Below are positions 24,783 through 33,609 of a DNA stretch of 64,000 bases, piece after piece. This DNA comes from Bog-532 sp963830385 (GTDB lineage: Bacteria; Actinomycetota; Actinomycetes; Streptosporangiales; Streptosporangiaceae). Made by a program: the position numbers and the translations under genes. The DNA is taken from NCBI GenBank assembly GCA_963830385.1, contig CAWHMD010000009.1, forward strand, positions 806,001-870,000, in the 5' to 3' direction. The notes under the pieces are model-generated. The model had not been told where the DNA came from and searched no databases. It was given only the letters and a program-made list of their open reading frames with translations. How positions within the stretch are numbered: the first letter of the stretch is position 1; each line of letters begins with the position of its first letter.

Positions 24783-25479
24783 CCGGGGCCTCGGGCGTCT
24801 CCATGGCCCGGAAGATCGTGGCCTGCCGCAACTGGAAGCCCATCGCTTCGTACAGCCGGATGGCGCCCGAATTGGTCGCCACCGCGTGCAGGAACGCGGT
24901 GTCACCGCGGGCCCGGATCCCGGCCACCAGCATCCGGATCAGCCTGCTGGCGAACCCGTGGCCGCGCCAGGCGCCGTCGGTGCAGACCGCGCTGATCTCG
25001 GTCCAGCCGGCTGGCTTCAGCCGTTCCCCGGCCATCGCGACCAGCCTCCCGCCCCGCCGGATACCCAGGTAGAGGCCGAGTTCGTAGGTCCGGGGGAGGA
25101 ACGGCCCGGGCCTGGTCCGGGCGGTCAGGTCCAGCATCTCCGGCACGTCGGCCCGTCCGAGCCGGACCACGTCCCCGTCTGGTTCGGCGGCCGCCGCCCC
25201 GGCGTCCACCCCGGCGTCGATCAGCTGGACCCCTTCGCCGCCCCAGAGGAGCTGCCAGCCCCCTGGCGGCCCGGACCGCTCGGCCGCCAGCGCCAGGCTG
25301 GTCCCGGGACCGGCCAGCGCGGCCAGGTCGGCCCAGTCGGCCGGGCCCGGGTTGCCGGGCAGCGCCGCGAACGGCACCACGTCAACCGGGTACCGCAGCG
25401 CGTTGCCGTGCTTTTCAGCGAAGCTCGCGTGGCCACCGGTCAGCGAGGACAGCACCGGATTGTCGAGCGGGTGCGTCAC
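24775..25479 (-). CDS. GNAT-family N-acetyltransferase
   Basis: A 234-residue acetyltransferase whose GNAT domain occupies about residues 115-228. The acetyl-CoA pyrophosphate loop is AWRGHGFASRLIRML, followed by AFLHAVATNSGAIRLYEAMG, which is strand 5 and the terminal helix of the fold. The N-terminal half is a variable FR47-like region. The GTG start overlaps the stop of the quinone-oxidoreductase-like gene (GTGA), so both are cotranslated. Acceptor substrate unknown. Confidence 0.87.
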   Translation of the reverse strand: MTHPLDNPVLSSLTGGHASFAEKHGNALRYPVDVVPFAALPGNPGPADWADLAALAGPGTSLALAAERSGPPGGWQLLWGGEGVQLIDAGVDAGAAAAEPDGDVVRLGRADVPEMLDLTARTRPGPFLPRTYELGLYLGIRRGGRLVAMAGERLKPAGWTEISAVCTDGAWRGHGFASRLIRMLVAGIRARGDTAFLHAVATNSGAIRLYEAMGFQLRQATIFRAMETPEAPVR

Positions 25480-26396
25480 TTGGCGACCTCGATGACGACC
25501 TTGCCCCGAGCGTGCCCGTCCTCGACCAGGCGCAGCGCCTGTGCCGCCTGGGCCAGCGGGAACGTGTGGGTCACGTGCGGGCGGAGCGCACCGCTGAGGA
25601 CCAGCTGGGCCAGCGCGTCCAGTACCTCCTGGTTCCGGGCGCGGGCCACGAACGAGCCGCCCAGCCGGGCCACCGCGGCCCGGTCGCCCGCGCTGACCAG
25701 CTTGCGCCGGCCGGCCAGCAGCGGGGCCACCTCTTCCAGCGCCTGGCCGCCGACCTGGTCGAAGATGGCGTCGACGCCGGCCGGGGCCGCCGCCCGGATC
25801 CGGTCGGCCACTCCCGGGCCGTACTCGACGTGGGTGGCGCCGAGCGACTCGACGAAGTCCTTCTTGCCTGCGCTGGCCGTGCCGATCACCGTCAGCCCCT
25901 GGTGGCGGGCGATCTGGGCAGCGGCCGACCCGACGCCGCCGCCCACCCCGGTGATCAGCAAGGTGGCGCCGGGCGGCAGGCCCAGCTGCCGGACGCCGTC
26001 GTAGGCGGTGGCGGCCGCGACCGGGAGGGTGGCGGCATCGGTGGCCGCCAGCCCCGGCGGCCGGTGCGCGGTGACCGGCACCGCCAGCACCGCGTACTCC
26101 GAGAAGCCGCCCCCGTCGCTGTTGCCGAACACCGCGTCGCCCACCGCGAACCCGTCCACCCCGGGGCCGACGGCGGCGACCAGCCCAGCCGCCTCGCGCC
26201 CGAACACCAGCGGGAACTGCTCGGGCGGGCTGTCCGGCGCCCGCATCGTCCCGGTCCGGCGCTTCCAGTCGGCCGGGTTGACCCCGGCCGCGTCCACCGC
26301 GACCAGCAGCTGGCCGGGTCCCGGTTCTGGCCGCGGCACGTCCGCCAGCGACTCGGTCTCGGACCCGCCGTGGCCGTTGTAGACGTACGCCTTCAT
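25476..26396 (-). CDS. zinc-less MDR oxidoreductase (NADPH:quinone reductase-like)
   Basis: A 306-residue medium-chain dehydrogenase of the quinone oxidoreductase branch. VDAAGVNPADWKRRTG and LVFGREAAGLVAAVGPGVDG are typical of the N-terminal domain, and LLITGVGGGVGSAAAQIARH is the NADP-binding Rossmann loop. There are no structural zinc cysteines. The ATG at 26396 is preceded by GGGAGGCGGC, a good site. It is coupled to the GNAT gene and divergent from the monooxygenase operon, with which it could share regulation. Substrate unknown; reduction of quinones or enones is the family activity. Confidence 0.9.
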   Translation of the reverse strand: MKAYVYNGHGGSETESLADVPRPEPGPGQLLVAVDAAGVNPADWKRRTGTMRAPDSPPEQFPLVFGREAAGLVAAVGPGVDGFAVGDAVFGNSDGGGFSEYAVLAVPVTAHRPPGLAATDAATLPVAAATAYDGVRQLGLPPGATLLITGVGGGVGSAAAQIARHQGLTVIGTASAGKKDFVESLGATHVEYGPGVADRIRAAAPAGVDAIFDQVGGQALEEVAPLLAGRRKLVSAGDRAAVARLGGSFVARARNQEVLDALAQLVLSGALRPHVTHTFPLAQAAQALRLVEDGHARGKVVIEVAK

Positions 26397-26613
26397 GCCG
26401 CCTCCCTGTCCGCCGTCGCTCCGCTGGGTAGAAGCCGGCCCGCGGCCCGGTTATGCCCGGCCGCGTGGGGCCGGTGAGCCCGGCCATCCGGTGAGCCCGG
26501 CCGCGGTGGCGCGCCCAGCTCCGGCCGCCTTTCTATCCATTAATCCCTACCGGAATAATCTAGTTTGCGGCTTAGTCTTACGAGTAGCTGGACTCGAGGG
26601 ACGGGAGCATGTC

Positions 26614-27846
26614 CTGAGCACCACCGCGCCAACCCGAAACCTGATTCTGTCCGTGGCTCTCGACGGCGCCGGCTGGCATCCGGCCGCCTGGCGTGAGCCC
26701 CGTGCCCGCCCCAAAGAGCTGCTCACCGGCCGTTACTGGGCCGATCTGGCGGCCGAAGCCGAACGCGGCCTGCTCGACTTCCTGACCATCGAGGACGGGC
26801 TGAGCCTGCAGTCCAGCCGCTTCCGCGCTCCCGACGGGCGGACCGACCAGGTGCGCGGGCGGCTCGACTCGGTGCTGATCGCCGCCCGGGTGGCGCCGCT
26901 GACCCGGCACGTGGGGCTGGTGCCGACGGTGATCGTCACCCACACCGAGCCGTTCCACGCCTCCAAGGCGATCGCCACCCTGGACTACGTGAGCACCGGC
27001 CGGGCCGGGGTCCGGGTCCGGGTGTCGGCCGCCCCGCACGAGGCCGCCCACTTCGGCCGCCGCAGCTTCCCTCAGCTCAGCCTGCAGGACCGCGGCAACC
27101 CAGCCGTCCAGGAGCTGATCGGGGGCCTGTTCGGCGAGGCGGCCGACTACGTCGAGGTGATGCGGCGGCTGTGGGACAGCTGGGAGGACGACGCGGAGAT
27201 CCGCGACGTCAGCACGGGGCGGTTCATCGACCGGGAAAAGCTGCACTACATCGACTTCGTCGGCGAGCAGTTCAGCGTCAAGGGGCCGTCGATCACGCCG
27301 CGCCCGCCCCAGGGGCAGCCCGTCGTCAGCGCGCTCGGGCACGCGACCGTGCCGTACGAGCTGATCGGCCGGTCCGCCGACGTCGGCTACGTGACCCCGC
27401 ACGACCGGGCCGGCGCGGCCGCCATCATCGAGGAGATCCGCGCCGCCCAGGCCGCGGCCGGCCGAGGCGCCGAGCCGCTGCCGGTGCTGGCCGACCTGGT
27501 GGTGTTCCTCGGACCGGACGCGGCCACCGCGCAGGGCCGCCGGGCCCGGCTGGACGAGCGGTCCGGCCGGGAGTACACCAGCGACGCGCACATCTTCGCG
27601 GGCACCGCCGGCCAGCTGGCGGACCTGCTGCTGGACTGGCGGCAGGCCGGCCTGGCCGGCTTCCGGCTGCGCCCGGCCGTCATCCCCGACGACCTCGAGG
27701 CGATCACCCGCGAACTGGTGCCCGAACTGCAGCGGCGCGCCGTGTTCCGGACCGCCTACGAGGCCAGCACGCTGCGCGGGCTGCTCGGGATGAGCCGCCC
27801 CGCCAGCCGCTACGCACCGGCCGCCGCCGGGTCCGGGAGGAACTGA
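26614..27846 (+). CDS. luciferase-like FMN-dependent monooxygenase (first of three)
   Basis: A ~410-residue flavin monooxygenase of the bacterial-luciferase fold, NtaA/SnaA/DszA type, which needs reduced flavin from a separate reductase. Seen are LSVALDGAGWHPAAWREP, HVGLVPTVIVTHTEPFHASK and GQPVVSALGHATVPYELIGR. No ATG, GTG or TTG gives a full N-terminus with a ribosome site. CTG at 26614, six bases after GGGACGGGAG, does, and GTG at 26655 is the alternative, so the start is uncertain. Its stop shares one base with the next gene's ATG. Substrates of the family include sulfur compounds and chelators. Confidence 0.82.
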   Translation: MSTTAPTRNLILSVALDGAGWHPAAWREPRARPKELLTGRYWADLAAEAERGLLDFLTIEDGLSLQSSRFRAPDGRTDQVRGRLDSVLIAARVAPLTRHVGLVPTVIVTHTEPFHASKAIATLDYVSTGRAGVRVRVSAAPHEAAHFGRRSFPQLSLQDRGNPAVQELIGGLFGEAADYVEVMRRLWDSWEDDAEIRDVSTGRFIDREKLHYIDFVGEQFSVKGPSITPRPPQGQPVVSALGHATVPYELIGRSADVGYVTPHDRAGAAAIIEEIRAAQAAAGRGAEPLPVLADLVVFLGPDAATAQGRRARLDERSGREYTSDAHIFAGTAGQLADLLLDWRQAGLAGFRLRPAVIPDDLEAITRELVPELQRRAVFRTAYEASTLRGLLGMSRPASRYAPAAAGSGRN

Positions 27847-29228
27847 TGCCCAAGCAGATCCACCTCGCCGCGCACTTCCCGGGCGTGAACAACACCACGG
27901 TCTGGAGCGACCCGCGGTCCGGCAGCCACATCGAGTTCAGCTCGTTCGCGCACCTGGCCCAGACGGCCGAGCGCGCCAAGTTCGACTTCCTGTTCCTGGC
28001 CGAGGGCCTGCGGCTGCGCGAGCAGGGCGGCCAGATCTACGACCTGGACGTGGTGGGGCGGCCGGACACGTTCACGGTGCTGTCCGCGCTGGCGGCTGTG
28101 ACCGACCGGCTCGGCCTGGCCGGCACGATCAACTCCACCTTCAACGAGCCGTACGAGGTGGCCCGCCAGTTCGCCAGCCTGGACCACCTGTCGGCCGGCC
28201 GGGCCGCCTGGAACGTCGTCACCTCCTGGGACGCGTTCACCGGCGAGAACTTCCGGCGCGGCGGGTTCCTGCCGCAGGACGCCCGCTACGAGCGGGCTAA
28301 GACGTTCCTGCAGACCACCTGGGAGCTGCTCGACTCCTGGCGCGGGGACGAGATCGTGGCCGACAAGGAGTCCGGGGTGTTCCTGGCCGACCCGGACGCC
28401 GGCCGGTTCGCGCACACCGACGCCCACTTCGACATCGCCGGCCAGTTCAACGCGCCGCGCAGCCCGCAGGGGCGCCCGGTCATCTTCCAGGCCGGTGACT
28501 CCGAGGAGGGCCGCGAGTTCGCCGCCTCCAGCGCGGACGCGATCTTCAGCCGCCACGGCACCCTGGAAGACGGGCAGAAGTTCTACGCCGACGTCAAGGG
28601 CCGCCTGGCCAAGTACGACCGGACCCCCGACCAGCTGCTGATCCTGCCCGCGGCCACGTTCGTGCTCGGGGACACCGACGCCGACGCGCAGGAGATCGCC
28701 CGCGAGGTCCGCTTCCAGCAGGTCAGCGGGCAGACCGCGATCATGCTGGCCGAACAGCTGTGGAACCGCGACCTGTCCGCTCTCGACCCCGACGGCCCGC
28801 TGCCGGACGTCGACCCGCTGCCGGGGGAGAACACGGTCTCCCGGGGCCGGGCCAGCGTCCGGATGCACCGGGACCCGCTGGCCGTCGCCGCCCAGTGGCG
28901 GGCCCTGGCGGCGGCTAAGAACCTGTCCCTGCGCGAGGTGGTGATCGAGGTCACCGGCCGCCAGAATTTCGTCGGCTCGGCCGCCACGATCGCCGGCGAG
29001 ATCAACCGCCTGGTGCAGGCCGACGCCAGCGACGGCTTCATCCTGGTCCCGCACATCACCCCGGGCGGCCTCGACGAGTTCGCCGCCACGGTGGTCCCGC
29101 TGCTGCAGGAGCGCGGGGTGTTCAGGACCGAGTACGAGGGGACCACGCTCCGGTCCCACCTGGGCCTGGACCCGCTGCCGAGTGGCCCGGCGAGCGGCCA
29201 GGCAGGCGACGAGGCGGTGATTTCATGA
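27846..29228 (+). CDS. luciferase-like monooxygenase, NtaA/SnaA/DszA family (second of three)
   Basis: A 460-residue FMNH2-dependent monooxygenase. The family pattern is strong: HLAAHFPGVNNTTVWSDP, the RAKFDFLFLAEGL strand, GLAGTINSTFNEPYEVARQF, then SAGRAAWNVVTSWDA and GRPVIFQAGDSEEG. The ATG overlaps the preceding stop (TGATG) after GGGAGGAAC, and the end overlaps the third enzyme. Known relatives attack nitrilotriacetate, pristinamycin or dibenzothiophene sulfone, so the substrate cannot be named. No flavin reductase is encoded nearby. Confidence 0.92.
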   Translation: MPKQIHLAAHFPGVNNTTVWSDPRSGSHIEFSSFAHLAQTAERAKFDFLFLAEGLRLREQGGQIYDLDVVGRPDTFTVLSALAAVTDRLGLAGTINSTFNEPYEVARQFASLDHLSAGRAAWNVVTSWDAFTGENFRRGGFLPQDARYERAKTFLQTTWELLDSWRGDEIVADKESGVFLADPDAGRFAHTDAHFDIAGQFNAPRSPQGRPVIFQAGDSEEGREFAASSADAIFSRHGTLEDGQKFYADVKGRLAKYDRTPDQLLILPAATFVLGDTDADAQEIAREVRFQQVSGQTAIMLAEQLWNRDLSALDPDGPLPDVDPLPGENTVSRGRASVRMHRDPLAVAAQWRALAAAKNLSLREVVIEVTGRQNFVGSAATIAGEINRLVQADASDGFILVPHITPGGLDEFAATVVPLLQERGVFRTEYEGTTLRSHLGLDPLPSGPASGQAGDEAVIS

Positions 29229-30343
29229 GCGGCGTCCCGCTGGCGGTGCTGGACCTGGTGCCGATCAGCACCGGGTCGACCGCGGCCGAGGCCCTGCGCA
29301 ACAGCATGGACCTGGCGCGGCAGGCCGAGCAGCTCGGCTACACGCGCTACTGGTTCGCCGAGCACCACCTCAACCCCGGGGTGGCGGGCACCTCGCCGGC
29401 CGTGGTGCTGGCGCTGACCGCCGGGGCCACGTCCACCATCCGCATCGGGTCCGGCGCGGTGCAGATGGGGCACCGCACCGCGCTGGCCACGGTGGAGGAG
29501 TTCGGTCTCGTCGACGCGCTGTACCCGGGCCGGCTGGACCTCGGCCTGGGCCGGTCCGGCGGCCGGCCCCCGGGCGGGGCCGGGAGCACGGCGGCTCCCC
29601 CTGAGGCTTACCGGACCGGCAACGGGCTGCTGATCCCCAAGCGGCCCTCGCTCAGCCACCTGTTCAAGTCGCCGCGGTTCGCCATGCAGAAGAAGCTGCT
29701 GCAGCTGCCCGGGGCCCAGTCGCAGGACTACACCGAGCAGGTGGGCGACGTGCTGGCGCTGCTGCGCGGCACCTACCGGACCGGCGACGGGGTGGAGGCC
29801 CACGTCGTCCCCGGCGAGGGCGCTGGCTTGCAGGTCTGGATCCTCGGCAGCAGCGGCGGCGAGAGCGCCCAGGTGGCCGGGGACAACGGGCTCCGGTTCG
29901 CGGCCAACTACCACGTCAGCCCGGCCACCGTGCTGGAGGCGGCGCAGGGCTACCGGGCCGCCTTCGTGCCGTCCGACGACCTGGCCGAGCCGTACGTGAG
30001 CGTGTCGGCCGACGTGGTGGTGGCCGACACCGAGGCCACCGCCAAGGAGCTGGCGGCCGGCTACGGCGCCTGGGTGCGCAGCATCCGTACCGGGGCGGGC
30101 GCGATCCAGTTCCCCACGCCTGAGCAGGCCCGCCAGTACACCTGGACCGACGCCGACCGTGACCTGGTCACCGACCGGGTCGACACCCAGTTCACCGGGT
30201 CCGCCAAGCAGGTCGCGGACCAGCTCGAGCAGCTCCAGGAGGCCACCGGCGCCGACGAGCTGATCATCACCACCATCACCCACGACCACGCCGACCGGGT
30301 GCGCTCCTACCGCCTGCTGGCCGAGGAGTGGTCCCGCCGCTGA
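29225..30343 (+). CDS. luciferase-like oxidoreductase, MsnO8 type (third of three)
   Basis: A 372-residue LLM-class oxidoreductase of a different branch from its two neighbours. The N-terminus VLDLVPISTGSTAAEALRNS, then YTRYWFAEHHLNPGVAGTSP and RIGSGAVQMGHRTALATVEE are the MsnO8 pattern. VWILGSSGGESAQVAGDNGL is near the flavin phosphate site. The ATG overlaps the previous stop (ATGA), so all three enzymes are coupled. A Gly/Pro-rich insert (GGRPPGGAGSTAAPPE) follows LGLGRSG. Cofactor may be FMN or F420; F420 is plausible for an actinomycete but not shown. Confidence 0.9.
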   Translation: MSGVPLAVLDLVPISTGSTAAEALRNSMDLARQAEQLGYTRYWFAEHHLNPGVAGTSPAVVLALTAGATSTIRIGSGAVQMGHRTALATVEEFGLVDALYPGRLDLGLGRSGGRPPGGAGSTAAPPEAYRTGNGLLIPKRPSLSHLFKSPRFAMQKKLLQLPGAQSQDYTEQVGDVLALLRGTYRTGDGVEAHVVPGEGAGLQVWILGSSGGESAQVAGDNGLRFAANYHVSPATVLEAAQGYRAAFVPSDDLAEPYVSVSADVVVADTEATAKELAAGYGAWVRSIRTGAGAIQFPTPEQARQYTWTDADRDLVTDRVDTQFTGSAKQVADQLEQLQEATGADELIITTITHDHADRVRSYRLLAEEWSRR

Positions 30344-30422
30344 GGACCTGAGCCGCTCATTCGTTGACCACCGCCGCACCTAGGTGCTAACTTTTCTTTG
30401 CACATGCTAGAAAGGGCACCAT

Positions 30423-30761
30423 GTGGAGACCTCGGACCTGACCGGCGGCGAGCTGCTGCAGGTGCTGGCCACGCTGGCGAACCCGCATCGCCTCCGGGTC
30501 GTCGCGGCCCTGGCGGCGGAGCGCAACTACGTGAGCCAGCTGGCCCGTGACCTGGACATCAGCCGCGCGCTACTGCAGGTTCATCTGCGCAAGCTCCAGG
30601 CGGCCGGGCTGGTGTCGGCGGACGTCGAAGTTTCACCGGACGGGAAGGCCATGAAGTACTACGAAGTGACGCCGTTTGCGCTGCGGCTGACGCCGCAGTC
30701 GATCAGTGCGGCCGTGCGGACATTGCCCGCGAACAGCGAGCTGAACGCGGAGGTGCGGTGA
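30423..30761 (+). CDS. ArsR-family transcriptional regulator
   Basis: A 112-residue winged-helix regulator. LQVLATLANPHRLRVVAALA and NYVSQLARDLDISRALLQVH then LRKLQAAGLVSADVEV form the HTH and wing. No metal-binding Cys pair is present, so it is not an arsenic sensor. The GTG at 30423 lies 80 bases after the monooxygenase operon, which it may regulate. A short TTTCT...AGAAA inverted repeat lies just upstream. Its stop overlaps the start of a small membrane protein (GTGATG). Ligand unknown. Confidence 0.88.
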   Translation: METSDLTGGELLQVLATLANPHRLRVVAALAAERNYVSQLARDLDISRALLQVHLRKLQAAGLVSADVEVSPDGKAMKYYEVTPFALRLTPQSISAAVRTLPANSELNAEVR

Positions 30762-31045
30762 TGTCTGCGGGTGACATCATGGTCCTGGTCGTGATTCTGG
30801 CCGTCGTGGTCGTGATCCTTGCCTCGCTGGCGACGCAGCACCTCGGCGCCGCCCGGCAGGCCCGGGTCGAGCTGACCGCCGGTCGTGAATACCGCGCGCT
30901 GGCTGACGAATTTCGGCGTCTCAGTGACATGGCGATCACCACCCAGGAACACGTCGATCTGAGGCTCACCGATCTCGGCGTGCAGGTCGACGCCTTGCGG
31001 GAGCGGGTCGAGCAGTTGCAGCGCATCTTGAGCGAAGTCGAATAG
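30761..31045 (+). CDS. small membrane-anchored coiled-coil protein
   Basis: A 94-residue protein with one N-terminal transmembrane helix (residues ~6-25, IMVLVVILAVVVVILASL) and a charged cytosolic helix (about 30-94) with heptads such as VDALRERVEQLQRILSE, likely a dimeric coiled coil. It is not a recognised family. It is translationally coupled to the ArsR gene, so the pair may form a membrane-linked signalling unit. The GTG one codon earlier is an alternative start. Confidence 0.75.
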   Translation: MSAGDIMVLVVILAVVVVILASLATQHLGAARQARVELTAGREYRALADEFRRLSDMAITTQEHVDLRLTDLGVQVDALRERVEQLQRILSEVE

Positions 31046-31075
31046 GCCGGGGCCCGGCTGGGGCGCCCTGGCACT

Positions 31076-31963
31076 TCAGGCCCCCCGGGACTCGGCCACC
31101 CGGCGCATCCAGTAGCGGAACCAGTCGGCGCCGAACGGCACGTAGACGCGTGCCGGGACGCCCCGGGCCACCAGGCCGGCCAGCACGTCGGGGCGGACCC
31201 CGAGCAGGTGTTCCACCGGGCATGGGCCCAGCGCCAGCAGCAGCGCCTCCCGCAGCACGCCGTCGTGGGTGGCCAGCGCGAACGGCACGCCGTGCTCGGC
31301 CAGCCAGTGCGCGTGGCGCAGGAAGGCCAGGTCAGTGGGCTCCCCGTAGGGCCAGGCGACCTCGGCCCGCTCGACGTAGGCGCCCTTGACCAGCCGGACG
31401 TGCACCCCGGCGGCGGCCATCCGTTCCAGGTCGGACGGGGTGCGGCGGAGGTTCGCCGGCACCGTGCCGCCCAGCCGCCCGGCCAGGCCGCGCCCGGCCA
31501 CCGTCTCAACGCAGGTCAGCACGGCTTCGGCCCGGCCGTGGTCCTCGGCCCCGACCTGCAGGCGGCGGCCTTCCGGCAGCGCGCCCGCGATGGCAGCCAG
31601 CCGGTCGGCGCACCCGGCCGGATCGGTGTCCAGAGCCAGATGGGACAGGTCCACCGCCAGCCAGGTCTGCTCGGGCAGGCCGGTCAGCTCACCGGCCAGG
31701 TCCAGGTAGCCGGCGGTGATGCGGTCGGCCTCGGCCGGGTCCTGTACCAGCTCGCCGAACAGGTCCAGGCTGGCCGCTACGCCGTCCGCGGCCAGGTCCC
31801 GCGCCCGCTGGACCGCGGCCGGCGCGTCCGGTCCGGCCACGTACCGGGACGCCGCCCGCCAGGCCAGCCGTTCCCCGCTGGGGGCACGGCGTACGGCCCG
31901 CTCCAGCCGCTCGCTGGTGGCCAGCCGGAACAAGATCGCGCGATCCATGGACATGATCGCCAT
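31076..31963 (-). CDS. proline dehydrogenase (monofunctional)
   Basis: Oxidises proline to pyrroline-5-carboxylate with FAD, feeding electrons to the membrane. The 295-residue TIM-barrel protein has the conserved DLSHLALDTDP, then VRLVKGAYVERAEVAWPYGE and the C-terminal substrate motif VYVPFGADWFRYWMRRVAE (two Arg contact the proline carboxylate). The usual AED-H-T segment appears as GAEDHGRAE. The P5C dehydrogenase partner is not adjacent. An in-frame ATG three codons downstream (MDRAIL) is also possible. The next gene upstream is methylglyoxal synthase. Confidence 0.9.
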   Translation of the reverse strand: MAIMSMDRAILFRLATSERLERAVRRAPSGERLAWRAASRYVAGPDAPAAVQRARDLAADGVAASLDLFGELVQDPAEADRITAGYLDLAGELTGLPEQTWLAVDLSHLALDTDPAGCADRLAAIAGALPEGRRLQVGAEDHGRAEAVLTCVETVAGRGLAGRLGGTVPANLRRTPSDLERMAAAGVHVRLVKGAYVERAEVAWPYGEPTDLAFLRHAHWLAEHGVPFALATHDGVLREALLLALGPCPVEHLLGVRPDVLAGLVARGVPARVYVPFGADWFRYWMRRVAESRGA

Positions 31964-32024
31964 CCTGGCCGGCCGGGATCTCGCGCGTAAGACCGGGCGT
32001 AAGGCCGGGTGTCCGGGCCTCCAT

Positions 32025-32447
32025 TCAGGCGGCGGCGGCCGGCTGGCTGGGAGCCAGCAGCGGCGAGGAGACCATGAAGTCGGCGCTGGCCCGGTTGCAG
32101 GCGACCGGGACGTTCCACACCACCGCCACCCGCAGCAGCGCCTTCACGTCCGGGTCGTGCGGGTGCGGCGCGAGCGGGTCCCACATAAAGATCAGCAGGT
32201 CGATCTCACCTTCGGCGATCCGGGCACCAATCTGCTGGTCGCCGCCCAGCGGGCCGCTGAGCAGGCACGTCACCTCCAGGCCGAGTTCATCCTCGAGCAG
32301 CCGGCCGGTGGTAGCGGTCGCGACGAGATCATGCCGGGCCAGCGTGGCCCGGTTGTAGGCGGCCCACTCGAGCATGTCCTGCTTGCGGTTGTCGTGCGCG
32401 ACCAGCGCGATGCGCCGGACGTCGGGTCCATACGTTGAAACCGTCAC
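32025..32447 (-). CDS. mgsA: methylglyoxal synthase
   Basis: Converts dihydroxyacetone phosphate to methylglyoxal and phosphate, a bypass of lower glycolysis. The 140-residue protein has the family segments RIALVAHDNRKQDMLEWA, TATTGRLLEDELGLEVTCLL and the catalytic Asp in SGPLGGDQQIGARIAEGEID, followed by FMWDPLAPHPHDPDVKALLR and NVPVACNRASADF. Length is slightly below E. coli MgsA and the tail is Ala-rich. It lies 61 bases upstream of the proline dehydrogenase gene on the same strand; no common pathway is evident. Confidence 0.93.
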   Translation of the reverse strand: MTVSTYGPDVRRIALVAHDNRKQDMLEWAAYNRATLARHDLVATATTGRLLEDELGLEVTCLLSGPLGGDQQIGARIAEGEIDLLIFMWDPLAPHPHDPDVKALLRVAVVWNVPVACNRASADFMVSSPLLAPSQPAAAA

Positions 32448-32543
32448 CAGGTTCTCTCCGTTCGGTCGGGCGGCGCTTTCAGCGTGCCCGACGGTGAACC
32501 CATGCGTCCAATGACATTTTCCAATGAAAAATATGATCCCCAG

Positions 32544-33596
32544 TCATGGGTCTTGCCGGGCGCCGCGCCGGAACCGGGTGGGCACGGTTTCGCACGTGAC
32601 CAGGCCGACGGCGCTGGTGAGCTGGTCGATGATCGCAAACGCGGTGCCGATCCGCTCCGGCCGGTCGATCACGCTGGTCACCACCGGCACGTGCCGGCTG
32701 AGCTGCAGCAGCCGGTCGCCGTGGGGGGCGTGGTCGCCGTGGAAGCCCCAGATCCCGCGCTGGACGGTCGCCCCCGACAGGCCCGCCGCGCGCAGCCGCC
32801 GGACGATGGCCCGGTGCACGGGCTGGCCGTCGTGCCGGGCCGCCTCCGACGTGTACACCATCAGCTTCTGCCAGCCGCTCCCGTTGTCCGGCGCGGGCGG
32901 TGCGGTCAGCAGCTGGCCGTCGCGCTTGGCCACCACCACCCGCTCCACCGTCACCAGCGGCCGCTCCAGCAGCCCGCCCAGTTCGGGCAGGACCCGGGCG
33001 ATCCGGCCCTCGGCGCCGACCGCGATGATCATCATCGGGACCTCGGCGTTGCGGCTGAAGAAGGCGGCCCGCTCGCGCTGGCCGCGCGCGGTCCCGTCCA
33101 CCCCGAGTAGCGCGGTCGCCCCGTCGATGCCGCGCCGGTGCAGCAGGTCGCACACGGCTACGAACGCCGGCACCCGGAACACCCGTTCCTGCCGTCCCAG
33201 GTAGATCGTGACCTTCGCCGCCCCGCCGTTGCCGGAGGCGGCGGCCGCGTCCAGGTCACCGCTCAGCAGCCGGGCCCGTTCCAGCGTGACCAGCCCGGAG
33301 CCGGTCAGCCGGACCGCCTCGGGGACCAGCGCCTCGATCCGTTCCCGCCGGTCCACCGCGATCGCCGTCAGCGGCAGGTCTTCCGACAGGCTCAGCGACA
33401 GGTCGGTGCGCAGCCGGTGCTTCAGCCCGAATCCCTCGGCTCCCCGCAGCAGGATGCTGGTGGCCACCGCCCGCTGCCCGTAGAGGCCGAGCAGGGCGTC
33501 CGCCACGAACTGGCCGCCGGCCCGCTGACGTTCCCCGAAATAGCTGGTCAGCTTCAGCGCTTCGATGGTCCCGGCCGCGCCGGGGGTGGTGATCAC
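32544..33596 (-). CDS. triple DUF190 protein of a fluoride operon
   Basis: A 350-residue protein with three tandem DUF190 (PII-like) units: about 14-113 (ALKLTSYFGERQRAGG... ILLRGAEGFG), 122-222 (AKVTIYLGRQERVFRV... ALLGVDGTARG) and 238-337 (QKLMVYTSEAARHDG... VQRGIWGFHGDH). Each repeats the strand-helix-strand pattern ending in a VPV or LPL strand. DUF190 usually occurs as one ~100-residue domain fused or adjacent to CrcB. The GTG start is 13 bases past the crcB stop, in the riboswitch-led operon. Regulation of fluoride export is a reasonable inference. Confidence 0.85.
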   Translation of the reverse strand: MITTPGAAGTIEALKLTSYFGERQRAGGQFVADALLGLYGQRAVATSILLRGAEGFGLKHRLRTDLSLSLSEDLPLTAIAVDRRERIEALVPEAVRLTGSGLVTLERARLLSGDLDAAAASGNGGAAKVTIYLGRQERVFRVPAFVAVCDLLHRRGIDGATALLGVDGTARGQRERAAFFSRNAEVPMMIIAVGAEGRIARVLPELGGLLERPLVTVERVVVAKRDGQLLTAPPAPDNGSGWQKLMVYTSEAARHDGQPVHRAIVRRLRAAGLSGATVQRGIWGFHGDHAPHGDRLLQLSRHVPVVTSVIDRPERIGTAFAIIDQLTSAVGLVTCETVPTRFRRGARQDP

Positions 33597-33609
33597 AGCA
33601 GCCCCCTGA

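Noticed and set aside
26395..26613. N-terminal extension of the first monooxygenase to an ATG at 26395
   Set aside because: The extra ~73 residues are not like any monooxygenase N-terminus and run through the AT-rich promoter region of the divergent oxidoreductase.
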